A DNA stretch of 42,492 bases from a virus: positions 1 to 42,492 of the IMG/VR virus record IMGVR_UViG_3300043446_002040; one strand, given 5' to 3'. The position numbers were made by a program, and so were the translations under genes. Positions 7,305-15,258 of the stretch are shown one piece after another. A model generated the notes under the pieces. It did not search any database. It was given only the letters and a program-made list of their open reading frames with translations, and was not told the DNA's origin. Within the stretch, counting starts at the first letter, position 1. Each line of letters begins with the position of its first letter.

Positions 7305-8345
7305 TTACAGGCTGTTGTGGATCTCGACGATGGCCTCAGGTCGCAGATAGCCAAAACCACATGCGTATTTGGCAACCATCAGAGTTGACTGATACATGAC
7401 ATTGTAGTCATTGCCGGTCATCTGCATAGACAGATCCCGCAGCTTGAGAACGCCGACTGCACCCTTCTGGAAGGCGAGCATCTTCGACTTGCTCATGTCA
7501 ACACTGGACAGAACAGTGTCACTGCCGCCAAAGGTGAAACCCTGTTCGCCAGTCTTGGCAGTGACGTTGCCCTGCTTGATGTGGTTGGAGCTGTAGATGC
7601 TGAATCCAGCCAGCTGCGCAATCTGCCCCTTGGAGTAGGAACCGTTTGCGCCTTGCTGGTTGAAGTCGAAGTTCACAGCACGGCTCGATTGAACGAGGGT
7701 GTAGTAAACCTCGGGCGAGCACACCAGCACTCGACCATCGGAGGGCACGTCCTTCTCGTCCAGCGCACGGGCAGCAGCAAACACCGCTGCCACATAGTCG
7801 TCAGGGGTGGGCGTGGCCTTGTTGATGTCCACCCTGGTTCCCGTTCTGTAGGGATCGTCAGGAGCAAGGCCACTGGGCAGGTTGAGGGTCAGGTCTCCGC
7901 TTGACACTCGTGCGCCCAGCGTTAGAACGCGAGCGATGCGCTTGTCGTACTCACGGGCCAGGGCGTTGCCCAGTTCACGAGAGTAGATGCTGCGAATGTC
8001 ATAGTGATTCTTCGCTTCATCCAGGTCATACAGCGCAGCGTCGGCAATCAGCAGATCATCAATCTTGATGACTACTTCGTTCTGCGCCATGTTTCCTTGA
8101 CCCTCAATCATTTTGCCGGGGGTGTGGAACCGTCCGGTAAAACGACCAGTGACAGGGAACTGCGCAGATTTGCCGTTCTGAATGGTGCGCTCTTGGGCCA
8201 TGCCCTTGAACACGCACGCACGATCAAAGGCAGTGATGACTTCACCACTGAAGACCTTGAGGAAGAGGGCATTGTCCTTTGCCCATGTGCCACTGTCATT
8301 GTTGATGACACCTGGCCGTGAAAGCGTTACGTCGGGTGCTGCCAC
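7305..8345 (-). CDS. major capsid protein, T7 gp10-like (346 aa)
   Basis: HK97-fold shell protein. Recognised by LFLKVFSGEVITAFDRACVFKGMAQERTIQNGKSAQFPVTGR near the N-terminus, then IKIDDLLIADAALYDLDEAKNHYDIRSIYSRELGNALAREYDKRIARVL. The C-terminal part includes GVLKLRDLSMQMTGNDYNVMYQSTLMVAKYACGFGYLRPE. The length equals T7 gp10A (345 aa). It lies directly behind the scaffold gene and ahead of a strong terminator. A hairpin upstream (8423-8447) may process or stabilise its message. Confidence 0.95.
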   Translation of the reverse strand: MAAPDVTLSRPGVINNDSGTWAKDNALFLKVFSGEVITAFDRACVFKGMAQERTIQNGKSAQFPVTGRFTGRFHTPGKMIEGQGNMAQNEVVIKIDDLLIADAALYDLDEAKNHYDIRSIYSRELGNALAREYDKRIARVLTLGARVSSGDLTLNLPSGLAPDDPYRTGTRVDINKATPTPDDYVAAVFAAARALDEKDVPSDGRVLVCSPEVYYTLVQSSRAVNFDFNQQGANGSYSKGQIAQLAGFSIYSSNHIKQGNVTAKTGEQGFTFGGSDTVLSSVDMSKSKMLAFQKGAVGVLKLRDLSMQMTGNDYNVMYQSTLMVAKYACGFGYLRPEAIVEIHNSL

Positions 8346-8422
8346 CTGAGTTCTCCTGATGATGGATTGGTTGTTAAACCGTCACCATGCCGGTACAGGG
8401 GTGTCGCCTTCGGAGCCCTGGC

Positions 8423-8447
8423 GGATCAGTGGATGGTCAACTGATCC
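8423..8447 (-). promoter_or_regulatory. hairpin between scaffold and capsid genes
   Basis: GGATCAGT pairs perfectly with ACTGATCC over 8 bp with a 9-nt loop. There is no U-run, so it is unlikely to be an intrinsic terminator. It lies in the 118-bp gap between the scaffold stop (8464) and capsid start (8345), the longest gap inside the head block. RNase processing, message stabilisation or a late promoter region are possible. No RNA-polymerase-specific promoter motif could be confirmed by eye. Confidence 0.55.
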
Positions 8448-8463
8448 CAGTTATACCCCAGCA

Positions 8464-9171
8464 TCAGCGAGTCTGGAACACGTTGCTCACAGCAATCCTC
8501 CGCTCGACTTCCTTGATGTAGGCAGGATCTGGATTGTCACCTGAGTACCTGGGATCCTTCATGGCGGCTACAACCTGGGCCTCTGATTCGTAGCCACGGA
8601 TCTCATTGCTCGGCGCACGTCCTCCAGTCAGGCGCGGCTCATACCCGTTCTTCATCATGAAGTCGTACTGCAATCCCTTTAGTGAGTTAAGGATCGCAGC
8701 CTGATCCCCGGAAGACAGGGCCTGGTTGTAACTGTTCAGGCGCTCAGTGGGAATGTTGTTGGCTGCCCATGTTGCCAGTCGCTGATACTCAGCTTCACCT
8801 CCAACCTGTTGAAAGATTGATTCTTGAATCTGAGCTACCACTGCCGGGTCGGCGGATGGCGGGGCCTCCCCTTTCTCCGGGGCCTCCGCGGTGCCTGGCC
8901 TCTCGGGCATCGACTCCGCGGCCTCGCTGACCGGGGCCTGTCCGCTCTTGAGTCGCGTGTATTCACGCTGCAAACTCAAGTAGGCATTGGCAAGGTCTTC
9001 TGTTGATTGATACTTGCCAAGGATCAGGGAGCTGCCCCCCTCTTCCCCCGGTGCTCCAGTCGCCTCATCAACCAGCTCGGCCCTGGCTGCGTCAACGCGA
9101 GCAGCCTCTTCTGCGCCACCGGCAGCCTCAAACGAAGCAGCAGCGTCCTGACCCGTGATGATCTCAGGCAT
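8464..9171 (-). CDS. scaffolding protein, T7 gp9-like (235 aa)
   Basis: Capsid assembly scaffold, assigned by position between portal and capsid and by sequence style. It is an acidic, Glu/Ala-rich N-terminus with SLILGKYQSTEDLANAYLSLQREYTRLKSGQAP, a GC-rich Pro/Glu linker (about residues 85-110), then helical segments. The C-terminal end (YIKEVERRIAVSNVFQTR) is basic, as expected for a scaffold that contacts the capsid. The length is below T7 gp9 (307 aa). Confidence 0.88.
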   Translation of the reverse strand: MPEIITGQDAAASFEAAGGAEEAARVDAARAELVDEATGAPGEEGGSSLILGKYQSTEDLANAYLSLQREYTRLKSGQAPVSEAAESMPERPGTAEAPEKGEAPPSADPAVVAQIQESIFQQVGGEAEYQRLATWAANNIPTERLNSYNQALSSGDQAAILNSLKGLQYDFMMKNGYEPRLTGGRAPSNEIRGYESEAQVVAAMKDPRYSGDNPDPAYIKEVERRIAVSNVFQTR

Positions 9172-9394
9172 TGATGAAACCGTCAGTGATGATCATGTGG
9201 CCGCCATCAGGCAGTCGCTCAGTGTGCTGGCCAGGCTTGAGCATCACCTTTGCCTCATCAGACTGCTTGAGCTTGTTCGACTCCTCCTGCAGGGACTCCT
9301 GCTGCTCCTCCATCACCTGAGCCAGCTTGTCCTGCTGGCTGTGGCGCCTGCGTTGCTCCACTTTGGATTGCTCCTTGTGCAAGTTGCTGGCCAA
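9164..9394 (-). CDS. small charged protein between portal and scaffold (up to 76 aa)
   Basis: A frame distinct from the portal ends LPDGGHMIITDGFINA and overlaps the scaffold start at 9171 by a few bases. The full frame would overlap the portal C-terminus by 137 bp; Met at 9313 (MEEQQESLQEESNKLKQ) would reduce that. The sequence is a Glu/Gln/Lys-rich helix followed by KVMLKPGQHTERLPDGGHMII. I have a weak memory of a small gene in this place in other cyanopodoviruses. Start uncertain; function unknown. Confidence 0.5.
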   Translation of the reverse strand: MASNLHKEQSKVEQRRRHSQQDKLAQVMEEQQESLQEESNKLKQSDEAKVMLKPGQHTERLPDGGHMIITDGFINA

Positions 9395-10886
9395 GAATAG
9401 CCTGCTGCTGTTGTGCCTGCTCAGCCTCCAGCTGTTTCTGATCCTTCACCAGTCCAGCTGTGTCGATCCCATCTGCCGCGGCGAATCGTCGGATCAGTTC
9501 TGCTGGATTGATGTACTGCACAAACAACTGTGGTCCGATGTTGGTTGCAACTGTCTGGAGGAATGTCGTTAATCGCTGCTTGTCGTTGCCCCGTCCAATA
9601 GCCTCAAGACCCGTCGTAACCTGAGGCTCAACCAATCCCTTGGGAATCTCAGGCAGTTCGCCATCCTTCATCATCAGGTTCAGTACCCGTCGAATCAATG
9701 GCAGCTGCATTTCAGCGGACAGGACTGAGTAGACACCTCCCAGTCCCTGCTCAAGCTGCTCTGCCATCAGTCTGATCTCCTCTGCTGTCACCCGATCAGC
9801 GTCACGCTGCACTGCCTCATTCGCAAGGAAGGTGAACTGAAGCCTGCGTTCGATCATCTGCATGGCAGACAATGCAGTGCTGAAGTCGTTGTTCTTCTGC
9901 ACCTGCAGGAACTCGACATCCGCTGCGTTCCCCGGAACGATCGCCCCGTTCTCTGCCCTGGCCAGCACGTCGGCCCTGGTGACGCCGTTCGGGTTCACCA
10001 GGCCGATGGCCTTCGCTGCGATCAGGCTCCCCTGCACGATGGCTTTCGTCAGGCTCTCCAGGCTCTGCAGATCACCGATCACGTCCTCGACGAGGCCGCG
10101 GCCATAGTATTCACCAGCGACGCGATGCAGCCTCAATGGAATCCAGGGACTTGATTCAATGGCACTGAAGCCAACTGTTCCTTTCAGTCTTGCCCCGTCG
10201 TATTCTTGATACCATTCGACTTGAGGATCCCCTGTTGGATCAATCGTCACATGGGTGTAGACATCCTCTTGCCTATCTGAATCGTCATCCTTCCCCGTGT
10301 GTTCCGGCTCCCGTGCTGGCATGAACTTCTCAGCCACACGTTCACGAATCACAATCTCTGTGACGTTACCCTCAGGGTCACGATCCAGCACGAACGATCT
10401 CATTCCGTGCATACGGATGGTTTCGCTGCCCACATAGAGCAAGGCATTTCCACCTACAAGCAAATGCTTGATTGCCATGAAGACAGCATTCCTTGCCTGC
10501 AGCTTGTCGAACCTCATCAGCACCTGTCGCTCCATGGAGCTGAGCAGCTGATCCAGTCGTGACAGCACCTCGCCTTCATTCTGTGCTGTGCCCTGCTCCT
10601 GCATCCAGCCTCGAACCTTTCCAGCGTCGATCGTCAACCGGAAGAACGGCTGACTCGGTGGCATCAAGGCCAGCATCAACTTCGCCGCCAGGCTTGTGAC
10701 ACCGCGGGCACCAGCTCCCTGGTAGAGACTCGGCAGGGAGTTGAACGATTCGCCACTGCTTGCCTGATCTGATTCGGGAATCAGAGAAGGAATCGTCAGC
10801 TTGCTTGCGTCGATTGCTCGGCGCAGATACATGGATCGGTGGGATTCGAGATCCCTCCAACGCGAGGCAGCGGTGTCGTTCATCAA
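9258..10886 (-). CDS. portal (head-tail connector), T7 gp8-like (542 aa)
   Basis: Dodecameric portal through which DNA enters and leaves. Matches the family in RWRDLESHRSMYLRRAIDASKLTIPSLIP, SLYQGAGARGVTSLAAKLMLALMPPSQPFFRL, and later GEYYGRGLVEDVIGDLQSLESLTKAIVQGSLIAAK and DADRVTAEEIRLMAEQLEQGLGGVYSVLSAEMQLPLIRRVL. The length matches T7 gp8 (536 aa). The C-terminal 60 residues are a Gln/Ala/Gly low-complexity tail. The start overlaps the stop of the upstream gene (10883). Confidence 0.95.
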   Translation of the reverse strand: MMNDTAASRWRDLESHRSMYLRRAIDASKLTIPSLIPESDQASSGESFNSLPSLYQGAGARGVTSLAAKLMLALMPPSQPFFRLTIDAGKVRGWMQEQGTAQNEGEVLSRLDQLLSSMERQVLMRFDKLQARNAVFMAIKHLLVGGNALLYVGSETIRMHGMRSFVLDRDPEGNVTEIVIRERVAEKFMPAREPEHTGKDDDSDRQEDVYTHVTIDPTGDPQVEWYQEYDGARLKGTVGFSAIESSPWIPLRLHRVAGEYYGRGLVEDVIGDLQSLESLTKAIVQGSLIAAKAIGLVNPNGVTRADVLARAENGAIVPGNAADVEFLQVQKNNDFSTALSAMQMIERRLQFTFLANEAVQRDADRVTAEEIRLMAEQLEQGLGGVYSVLSAEMQLPLIRRVLNLMMKDGELPEIPKGLVEPQVTTGLEAIGRGNDKQRLTTFLQTVATNIGPQLFVQYINPAELIRRFAAADGIDTAGLVKDQKQLEAEQAQQQQAILGQQLAQGAIQSGATQAPQPAGQAGSGDGGAAGVPAGGVEQAQAV

Positions 10887-11674
10887 GCGATCTGCAATCC
10901 ACTCAGGCTAGTCCCGCCGATGGTCCGACTACCCCCGATTGCCATGGATCTCAGAGACGAAAGTGTATTGGAACTTACGCCTGCATTGCTCGACATATTG
11001 AGCACAGGTGCAACTGCTGACTGCGATGGAGCAGGAATGTAGGCACGGCTTAGCGCATCCGATTGGCGCAGCTGTTCGGCATAGGCAGCATCAGCTGCTT
11101 GGAGCTGCTGCCGTTGCAGGGCAAGTTGATCCTTAAAGGCAGTCCGCTGATTGATCATCAGCTTCTTAAGCATCTGAATCTGACGCTGCGCCGGATCAAG
11201 TGTTGAGCCTGAGCCGGTGAGATCGTCTACATTGATCGGATCTCCGCCTGATTCATCAACTGGTTTATTGTTATATTCATCAGCTGTGTCGCGTCCCTTC
11301 TGTCCCTGCCATTTGATGTTCTCTTCGATGTGACCGTACTCCCCATCGTTGGGAGCGGGCAGCTTGTCACCATCTGCTCCATTGTTACCCTTGCCACCAT
11401 TGCCACCACCATCCTGAATAGCCTTTCCCAGAATGGCGTTGGTGATCTGGTTGTAGTCCTTGACTGAATCGTAATCCTTGATGCCAAGTCTGGCGGCAAG
11501 GTCAAGGTAAAGCGGATCATTGAGGGTTGCGTTAAAACCCTCAGCCATTCGCCTTGCCGCAGGACTGCCAAGCCTCTTGCCTAGCAGCTTTTCTGCTTGA
11601 CCCTGAGCCTGCAGAATGCGCTCCTGTTCTGCATAGTTCGGTTGATCATAGAACCAGTTTGTCATGTTAGACAT
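10883..11674 (-). CDS. hypothetical protein preceding the portal (263 aa)
   Basis: Unrecognised. The N-terminal third is helical (YAEQERILQAQGQAEKLLGKRLGSPAARRMAEGFN). The middle is a flexible Gly/Asn/Asp-rich linker (about residues 88-100). A helical Gln-rich segment (MLKKLMINQRTAFKDQLALQRQQLQAADAAYAEQL) and a Ser/Gly-rich tail follow. The position just before the portal, with overlapping starts and stops on both sides, suggests a virion or assembly role. T7 has host-range gene 7 and gene 7.3 in the equivalent place, but no sequence link is claimed. Confidence 0.65.
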   Translation of the reverse strand: MSNMTNWFYDQPNYAEQERILQAQGQAEKLLGKRLGSPAARRMAEGFNATLNDPLYLDLAARLGIKDYDSVKDYNQITNAILGKAIQDGGGNGGKGNNGADGDKLPAPNDGEYGHIEENIKWQGQKGRDTADEYNNKPVDESGGDPINVDDLTGSGSTLDPAQRQIQMLKKLMINQRTAFKDQLALQRQQLQAADAAYAEQLRQSDALSRAYIPAPSQSAVAPVLNMSSNAGVSSNTLSSLRSMAIGGSRTIGGTSLSGLQIA

Positions 11675-11849
11675 CGCTCAAGCTCCGCAAAAAACGAATG
11701 ACTGATCTCTGACCAGAAGCGTACCTGATTGCGTCCAGGCTGTCCGTCAGTTCTGGAGATCGCTCAGGAAACAACTGATCCAATGCGTCAATCGCTTCCT
11801 CATTGATGTTGTGAGCAATGATTCGCTTTAGCGTGTCGGGGGATTCCAT
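11667..11849 (-). CDS. small hypothetical protein (60 aa)
   Basis: A 60-residue protein (MESPDTLKRIIAHNINEEAIDALDQLFPERSPEL...) overlapping the exonuclease end by 22 bases and the next start by 8 bases. It appears to be a small acidic helical protein, with RSVIRFLRSLSDV at the end. No domain recognised. Tight overlaps on both sides and lack of any other frame support expression. Confidence 0.6.
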   Translation of the reverse strand: MESPDTLKRIIAHNINEEAIDALDQLFPERSPELTDSLDAIRYASGQRSVIRFLRSLSDV

Positions 11850-12589
11850 AGTTTGACTGCGTGTGTGTTGAAGTCATACTCTCCTGCCTGCAGGATCTTC
11901 ACCAGTCTCGTCTGTTTCGTTGCGTATTCGGATGCGTTTGCCACACCCCCTTTCGTTTCATACGTCCGAACAATCTCTTGCCAGCAATCCAAAGGCTTGT
12001 AGATGTTGAGTTCATCGACGATGCGTTGCGCTCTGACTTCACCCATGCCTGGGCATCCTGTGACTCCATCCGTCCTGTCACCCGTGAGGATTTGTTTGTA
12101 AATGAATCGTCGTGCGTCACGCGGATCCTGCTCCCATGGTTCTTTATCAAGCCAGACGTGTTCGCCTGGTATCTGGTTCAAGTCCTTGTCACCTGATGCG
12201 ATGACAACCCTTTCATCATCAATCATTGTAGCGAAGATGCCGAGTACGTCATCGGCCTCGATCTCGTCGAACATGAATGCAGTCGATTCATTCATGATCT
12301 CGGCTCGCATCTTCTGGTAGCCAAGCGGCTTGACAGTTGCCTTCCTGTTCGCCTTGTAGTCAGGGCAGATCCGCCTTCTGAACATGCTGCGACTGGTGAA
12401 GCAATGCCAAACGTCATCAACGCTCATGTCTACCTGCTGGGCCAGGTCATCACACATATCCCAGTATTTCGCTCTTGCTTCTGGTAGTTCACTATGACGA
12501 GTGAACACATCGGGCAACACCTCAAACTCCACCTCTGTTGCTGTCATTGCCCTAAATAGCAACATGTCTGAATCAAGCAGCAGCTTCAT
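11828..12589 (-). CDS. 5'-3' exonuclease, FEN family, T7 gp6-like (253 aa)
   Basis: Removes RNA primers and degrades host DNA in T7-like infection. Metal-binding residues are visible in order: Asp6/Asp8 (LLLDSDML), the arch motif YKANRK (78-83), Glu111/Asp113/Asp114 (EIEADD), Asp134/Asp136 (SGDKDL), and Asp171/Asp174 before the helix-hairpin-helix TGCPGMGEVRA (177-187). The length is typical of phage FEN exonucleases and shorter than T7 gp6 (300 aa). It follows the primase-helicase with only small genes between; T7 has the DNA polymerase in that interval. Confidence 0.93.
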   Translation of the reverse strand: MKLLLDSDMLLFRAMTATEVEFEVLPDVFTRHSELPEARAKYWDMCDDLAQQVDMSVDDVWHCFTSRSMFRRRICPDYKANRKATVKPLGYQKMRAEIMNESTAFMFDEIEADDVLGIFATMIDDERVVIASGDKDLNQIPGEHVWLDKEPWEQDPRDARRFIYKQILTGDRTDGVTGCPGMGEVRAQRIVDELNIYKPLDCWQEIVRTYETKGGVANASEYATKQTRLVKILQAGEYDFNTHAVKLWNPPTR

Positions 12590-12789
12590 TGCCGTGCACC
12601 TCTGCGCTCAGTCGCTTTCTCCCTGATTCGCCTGGCGATCTCCAGTGTCTGCGTGTGGCAGACCCGGTGCATAGAAGCCTCAGGCGCCCAGCTCTCAACC
12701 TCGTCCGCCAGCTCAAGCATTGCCTGCTCCATCCGTGCTACGTCCTGCATGGTCGTATCCGATTGGAGCATCCAATAGGCATCGTTCAT
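12586..12789 (-). CDS. small hypothetical protein, start uncertain
   Basis: The coding part reads MNDAYWMLQSDTTMQDVARMEQAMLELADEVESW...EIARRIREKATERRGARQ, a helical, charged protein whose stop overlaps the exonuclease start (12589). The start at 12789 gives 67 residues. Met at 12732 has an AGGA about 10 bases upstream and would reduce overlap with the previous gene to 20 bases. The frame upstream of 12789 is Ser/Thr/Pro-rich shadow sequence and is excluded. Function unknown. Confidence 0.55.
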   Translation of the reverse strand: MNDAYWMLQSDTTMQDVARMEQAMLELADEVESWAPEASMHRVCHTQTLEIARRIREKATERRGARQ

Positions 12790-13144
12790 CCTCTCGATCA
12801 ACAAAGGGCTTTGCTTCGTCGCTGATCCTGGCAAGGGCGGCTCCGTACCCGTTCCAGAACGCTGCCGCATAGACGGACTTTGTGTTGTGGATTTGCTCAT
12901 TGAACCGGCGAGTGGCGTAGTGGATTGATTTGTTGACGGTATCAGCGTCAACGATGTACTTCTGTCCAGGCTTCAGACTTTGCCTTGGGAGGGCAAGGGC
13001 GAGAGGGAGCTGGATCCGATCACCTCCAGTGACAACAACTCCGGGTAGCGTCTCTGCGCATACTGCTTGGCCATCCTCAATGTCGATGCCCTGATCCACT
13101 CGATCAATGGAGCCTGCCCCCGTAGCTGAATGCGAAGTTTCCAT
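12713..13144 (-). CDS. small hypothetical protein, start uncertain
   Basis: The convincing part is KYIVDADTVNKSIHYATRRFNEQIHNTKSVYAAAFWNGYGAALARISDEAKPFVDRED, encoded below about 12970. The first ATG in frame is at 13144, but that would overlap the 88-residue gene on the same strand by 172 bp. A non-ATG start near 12965 (CTG or TTG) would avoid this. No known domain. It sits where T7 carries its DNA polymerase between primase-helicase and exonuclease, but it is far too short and has no polymerase motif. Confidence 0.5.
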   Translation of the reverse strand: METSHSATGAGSIDRVDQGIDIEDGQAVCAETLPGVVVTGGDRIQLPLALALPRQSLKPGQKYIVDADTVNKSIHYATRRFNEQIHNTKSVYAAAFWNGYGAALARISDEAKPFVDREDERCLLDAPIGYDHAGRSTDGAGNA

Positions 13145-13239
13145 AGTGGGTAGTTGCGGTTAACTGCATAGGTGATGCCAAGTTTCTTCGGATCCAGGAA
13201 TGGGCGATGGAACTTGTCAACAAACGAGTTGGATTTCAT
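12973..13239 (-). CDS. small hypothetical protein (88 aa)
   Basis: The core LGITYAVNRNYPLWKLRIQLRGQAPLIEWIRASTLRMAKQYAQRRYPELLSLEVIG looks like a small alpha-beta domain, of a kind seen in short cyanophage and cyanobacterial proteins. It starts at 13239, overlapping the end of the primase-helicase by 23 bases. Function unknown. The GC-rich end shares sequence with the alternative frame of the next gene, so one of the two overlapping frames may be shorter than drawn. Confidence 0.6.
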   Translation of the reverse strand: MKSNSFVDKFHRPFLDPKKLGITYAVNRNYPLWKLRIQLRGQAPLIEWIRASTLRMAKQYAQRRYPELLSLEVIGSSSLSPLPSQGKV

Positions 13240-14875
13240 GGAACCTGCAGCTTGGAAGGTAGTGGAGCTTTGACATAAGACCTAGTTCACCCTTGACACG
13301 GTTCTTCTTCAACCAGGCGTAGGTTGTGTTTGCTTCTACCTTGTCTTCATTGCGTGGGTTACGTTGTAGCATCACAACGAAGTCGGGGATCTGGGCTAGA
13401 GAGTGAGAGCCTCGTAGTTCGGACAAGGTTGGCTCTCCTCCCTCTTCATGCGTCGGACCAAACCCGTTACCCCTTGATAGGTGGCACACGACAAGCATTG
13501 TGAAGTTGAGTTCGACGCACAGTGTTTTGAGATCCTTGATGCAGCGATCAATAGCCCGACGCTGATCAGTAGCAAGCGAGATGCCATCTGCTAACAGAGA
13601 GAAGTGATCAAGAACGATGACTCGGCATTGCTCGCCAAGTACATAGTGTTTAATAGTGGCAACAAATGAGTCGAAGTCATCGCTGCCAAACTTGTCCAAC
13701 AGGAAGAGGTTGTCAGCAAACTTGTCAAGTGCATCCTTGATCACCTTCGGATCCCTCCCTGCCCGCTGCTCTGGGCTGTCCAGGTGGAAGCCCGGTGATA
13801 CCCCCAGCTCCTCACTCAGCATCCGCTCCAGGCTCGTCTCACAGCTCTCCTCCAGGCCGATGTAGGCCACCCGTGTTCCCGCCTTGCACAGGTTCAGGGC
13901 AATGCTCCGGGTGAACAGGCTCTTGCCGATTCCGGTGCCGCCGCTGATCATCACCAGCTGCCCCGGCTTCATCCCCTCGGTCATCTGATTCCAGCCGCTC
14001 CATGGGTAGGGCAGGCCAAACCGATTCTCTGGTTCCAGGATCTTGCCGAGCAGATCGGGAGCATGAACGATTGCATCCGGGCGTTGACGCTTGGCTGTGT
14101 TGATGGCCGTGATGATGGCATTGAAGTCACCAGCAACCCATGCCTCGTTTGCATCCTTGAATGGGAATGCTCCAACCACTGCAGCCGTAGGACCGATCAG
14201 TGTCACCAGGTCAGACGCTGCCTTGCGGCCTGGTTCATCCATGTCCATGAAGATGACAACCCGCTTGAATCCAAGGATCCAGCTGAGCTGAGCACTGCAT
14301 GACTTCTTAGCCCCTGCCGCACCGTTGGGGATCGAAGCAGCGACGAACTTCTCTCTGCTGTTGGTATGGGTGTAGAGACATTCATACACCGTCATCGCAT
14401 CAATCTCTCCCTCAGTCAGGATCAAAGTCCCTTCGCCGCCGAGATGCTGGCCGAACAGTTGAACCTGCGTTTCACCTATCCAGCCGAAACGCTTGCCAGC
14501 CTTGCGAGTCTTCTGTGCAACGACAGACCCTGCCTTGTCTCGGTAGTTCGCACACTGAATGCGCTCGCCATTTCTGTTGCCAACGATGTAGTCATACATC
14601 GTGCATGTTCGCTTGGTTATCTTCCTTGCCTCCAGGGATACATGCTCGCCATCGACAAGGATTGCCTTGACTGTGATCTCGTCTGTCCTTGGCACATCAT
14701 CAAGGATCTGCTGGCTATTCATTCCTTTCCTCCATGGTCGTCCTCCTCTGGTGTAACGTTGTTGACAACTAAAGCAGTAGACTGATCCATCGGGATACTC
14801 AACTGCTGCATCGGAACTGGTGCACTCGGGGCCTGGGCACGGTATGTGTACCTTGCGCCGTTCAGCCACTTGCAT
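13217..14875 (-). CDS. primase-helicase, T7 gp4-like (552 aa)
   Basis: Bifunctional replication protein. From Met at 14875: zinc site Cys13/Cys18/Cys34/Cys37, TOPRIM motifs TEGEIDA (Glu155) and FMDMDE (Asp211/Asp213), then the hexameric helicase with Walker A GGTGIGKS (312-319), GLEES, Walker B VLDHFS (421-426), CHLSRG and the LRGSHSLAQIPDFV/QRN end motif. The start is fixed by AAGGAG a few bases upstream; an ATG ten codons earlier lacks this. It overlaps the endonuclease I tail by 157 bp. Length matches T7 gp4A (566 aa). Part of the ATPase region (13.75-13.99 kb) is GC-richer than its surroundings. Confidence 0.96.
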   Translation of the reverse strand: MQVAERRKVHIPCPGPECTSSDAAVEYPDGSVYCFSCQQRYTRGGRPWRKGMNSQQILDDVPRTDEITVKAILVDGEHVSLEARKITKRTCTMYDYIVGNRNGERIQCANYRDKAGSVVAQKTRKAGKRFGWIGETQVQLFGQHLGGEGTLILTEGEIDAMTVYECLYTHTNSREKFVAASIPNGAAGAKKSCSAQLSWILGFKRVVIFMDMDEPGRKAASDLVTLIGPTAAVVGAFPFKDANEAWVAGDFNAIITAINTAKRQRPDAIVHAPDLLGKILEPENRFGLPYPWSGWNQMTEGMKPGQLVMISGGTGIGKSLFTRSIALNLCKAGTRVAYIGLEESCETSLERMLSEELGVSPGFHLDSPEQRAGRDPKVIKDALDKFADNLFLLDKFGSDDFDSFVATIKHYVLGEQCRVIVLDHFSLLADGISLATDQRRAIDRCIKDLKTLCVELNFTMLVVCHLSRGNGFGPTHEEGGEPTLSELRGSHSLAQIPDFVVMLQRNPRNEDKVEANTTYAWLKKNRVKGELGLMSKLHYLPSCRFHEIQLVC

Positions 14876-15258
14876 AGGAACTCCTTTGGAATAGGAATGG
14901 GACACCAGGCAATGCCATACTTCTCACACCATTGGGCATAAGTTGTGCGGCTGGCCTTCGACAGCCTAGTGTTCGGCCTCTGAAGTGCAACGAAGATCCG
15001 CAGTCTTGGATTGTGCATCACGACCGCAAGAAACTTCGTCCTCTCTGCTGATGGCCACCATCCTTTCACCTCGATATACACATCACCGATCTTGAAGTCG
15101 GGCGTGTACTTCTTGTGCAGAACATACGGCAGCTTCTCTGACTCGTACTCGGGAGAAAGACCCTGCTCTCGCAGGGCCAGCTCTACCTCTTCCTCAACGC
15201 CAGACCGATAGCCGTTGGCTCGGCTGTGCTTGACGCGATTAGAAGTCGTCGAGTACAT
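14719..15258 (-). CDS. endonuclease I, T7 gp3-like Holliday junction resolvase (179 aa)
   Basis: Resolves branched DNA and cuts host DNA in T7. Catalytic residues align with T7 Glu20, Asp55, Glu65 and Lys67: RSGVEEEV (Glu22-24), YTPDFKIG (Asp54) and YIEVKGWW (Glu63, Lys65). The conserved core ends around IPIPKEFLCKW; a 45-residue non-conserved tail overlaps the primase start by 157 bp. Met at 15258 is chosen because the T7-like N-terminus (KHSRANGYRSGVEEE) follows shortly after; it overlaps the SSB end by 20 bases. Confidence 0.92.
   Translation of the reverse strand: MYSTTSNRVKHSRANGYRSGVEEEVELALREQGLSPEYESEKLPYVLHKKYTPDFKIGDVYIEVKGWWPSAERTKFLAVVMHNPRLRIFVALQRPNTRLSKASRTTYAQWCEKYGIAWCPIPIPKEFLCKWLNGARYTYRAQAPSAPVPMQQLSIPMDQSTALVVNNVTPEEDDHGGKE

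Noticed and set aside
12713-13144. Remnant of a DNA polymerase gene
   Set aside because: Position fits, but none of the polymerase A motifs (DYSQIELR, KxxxYG, HDE) or exonuclease motifs occur in this or neighbouring frames.
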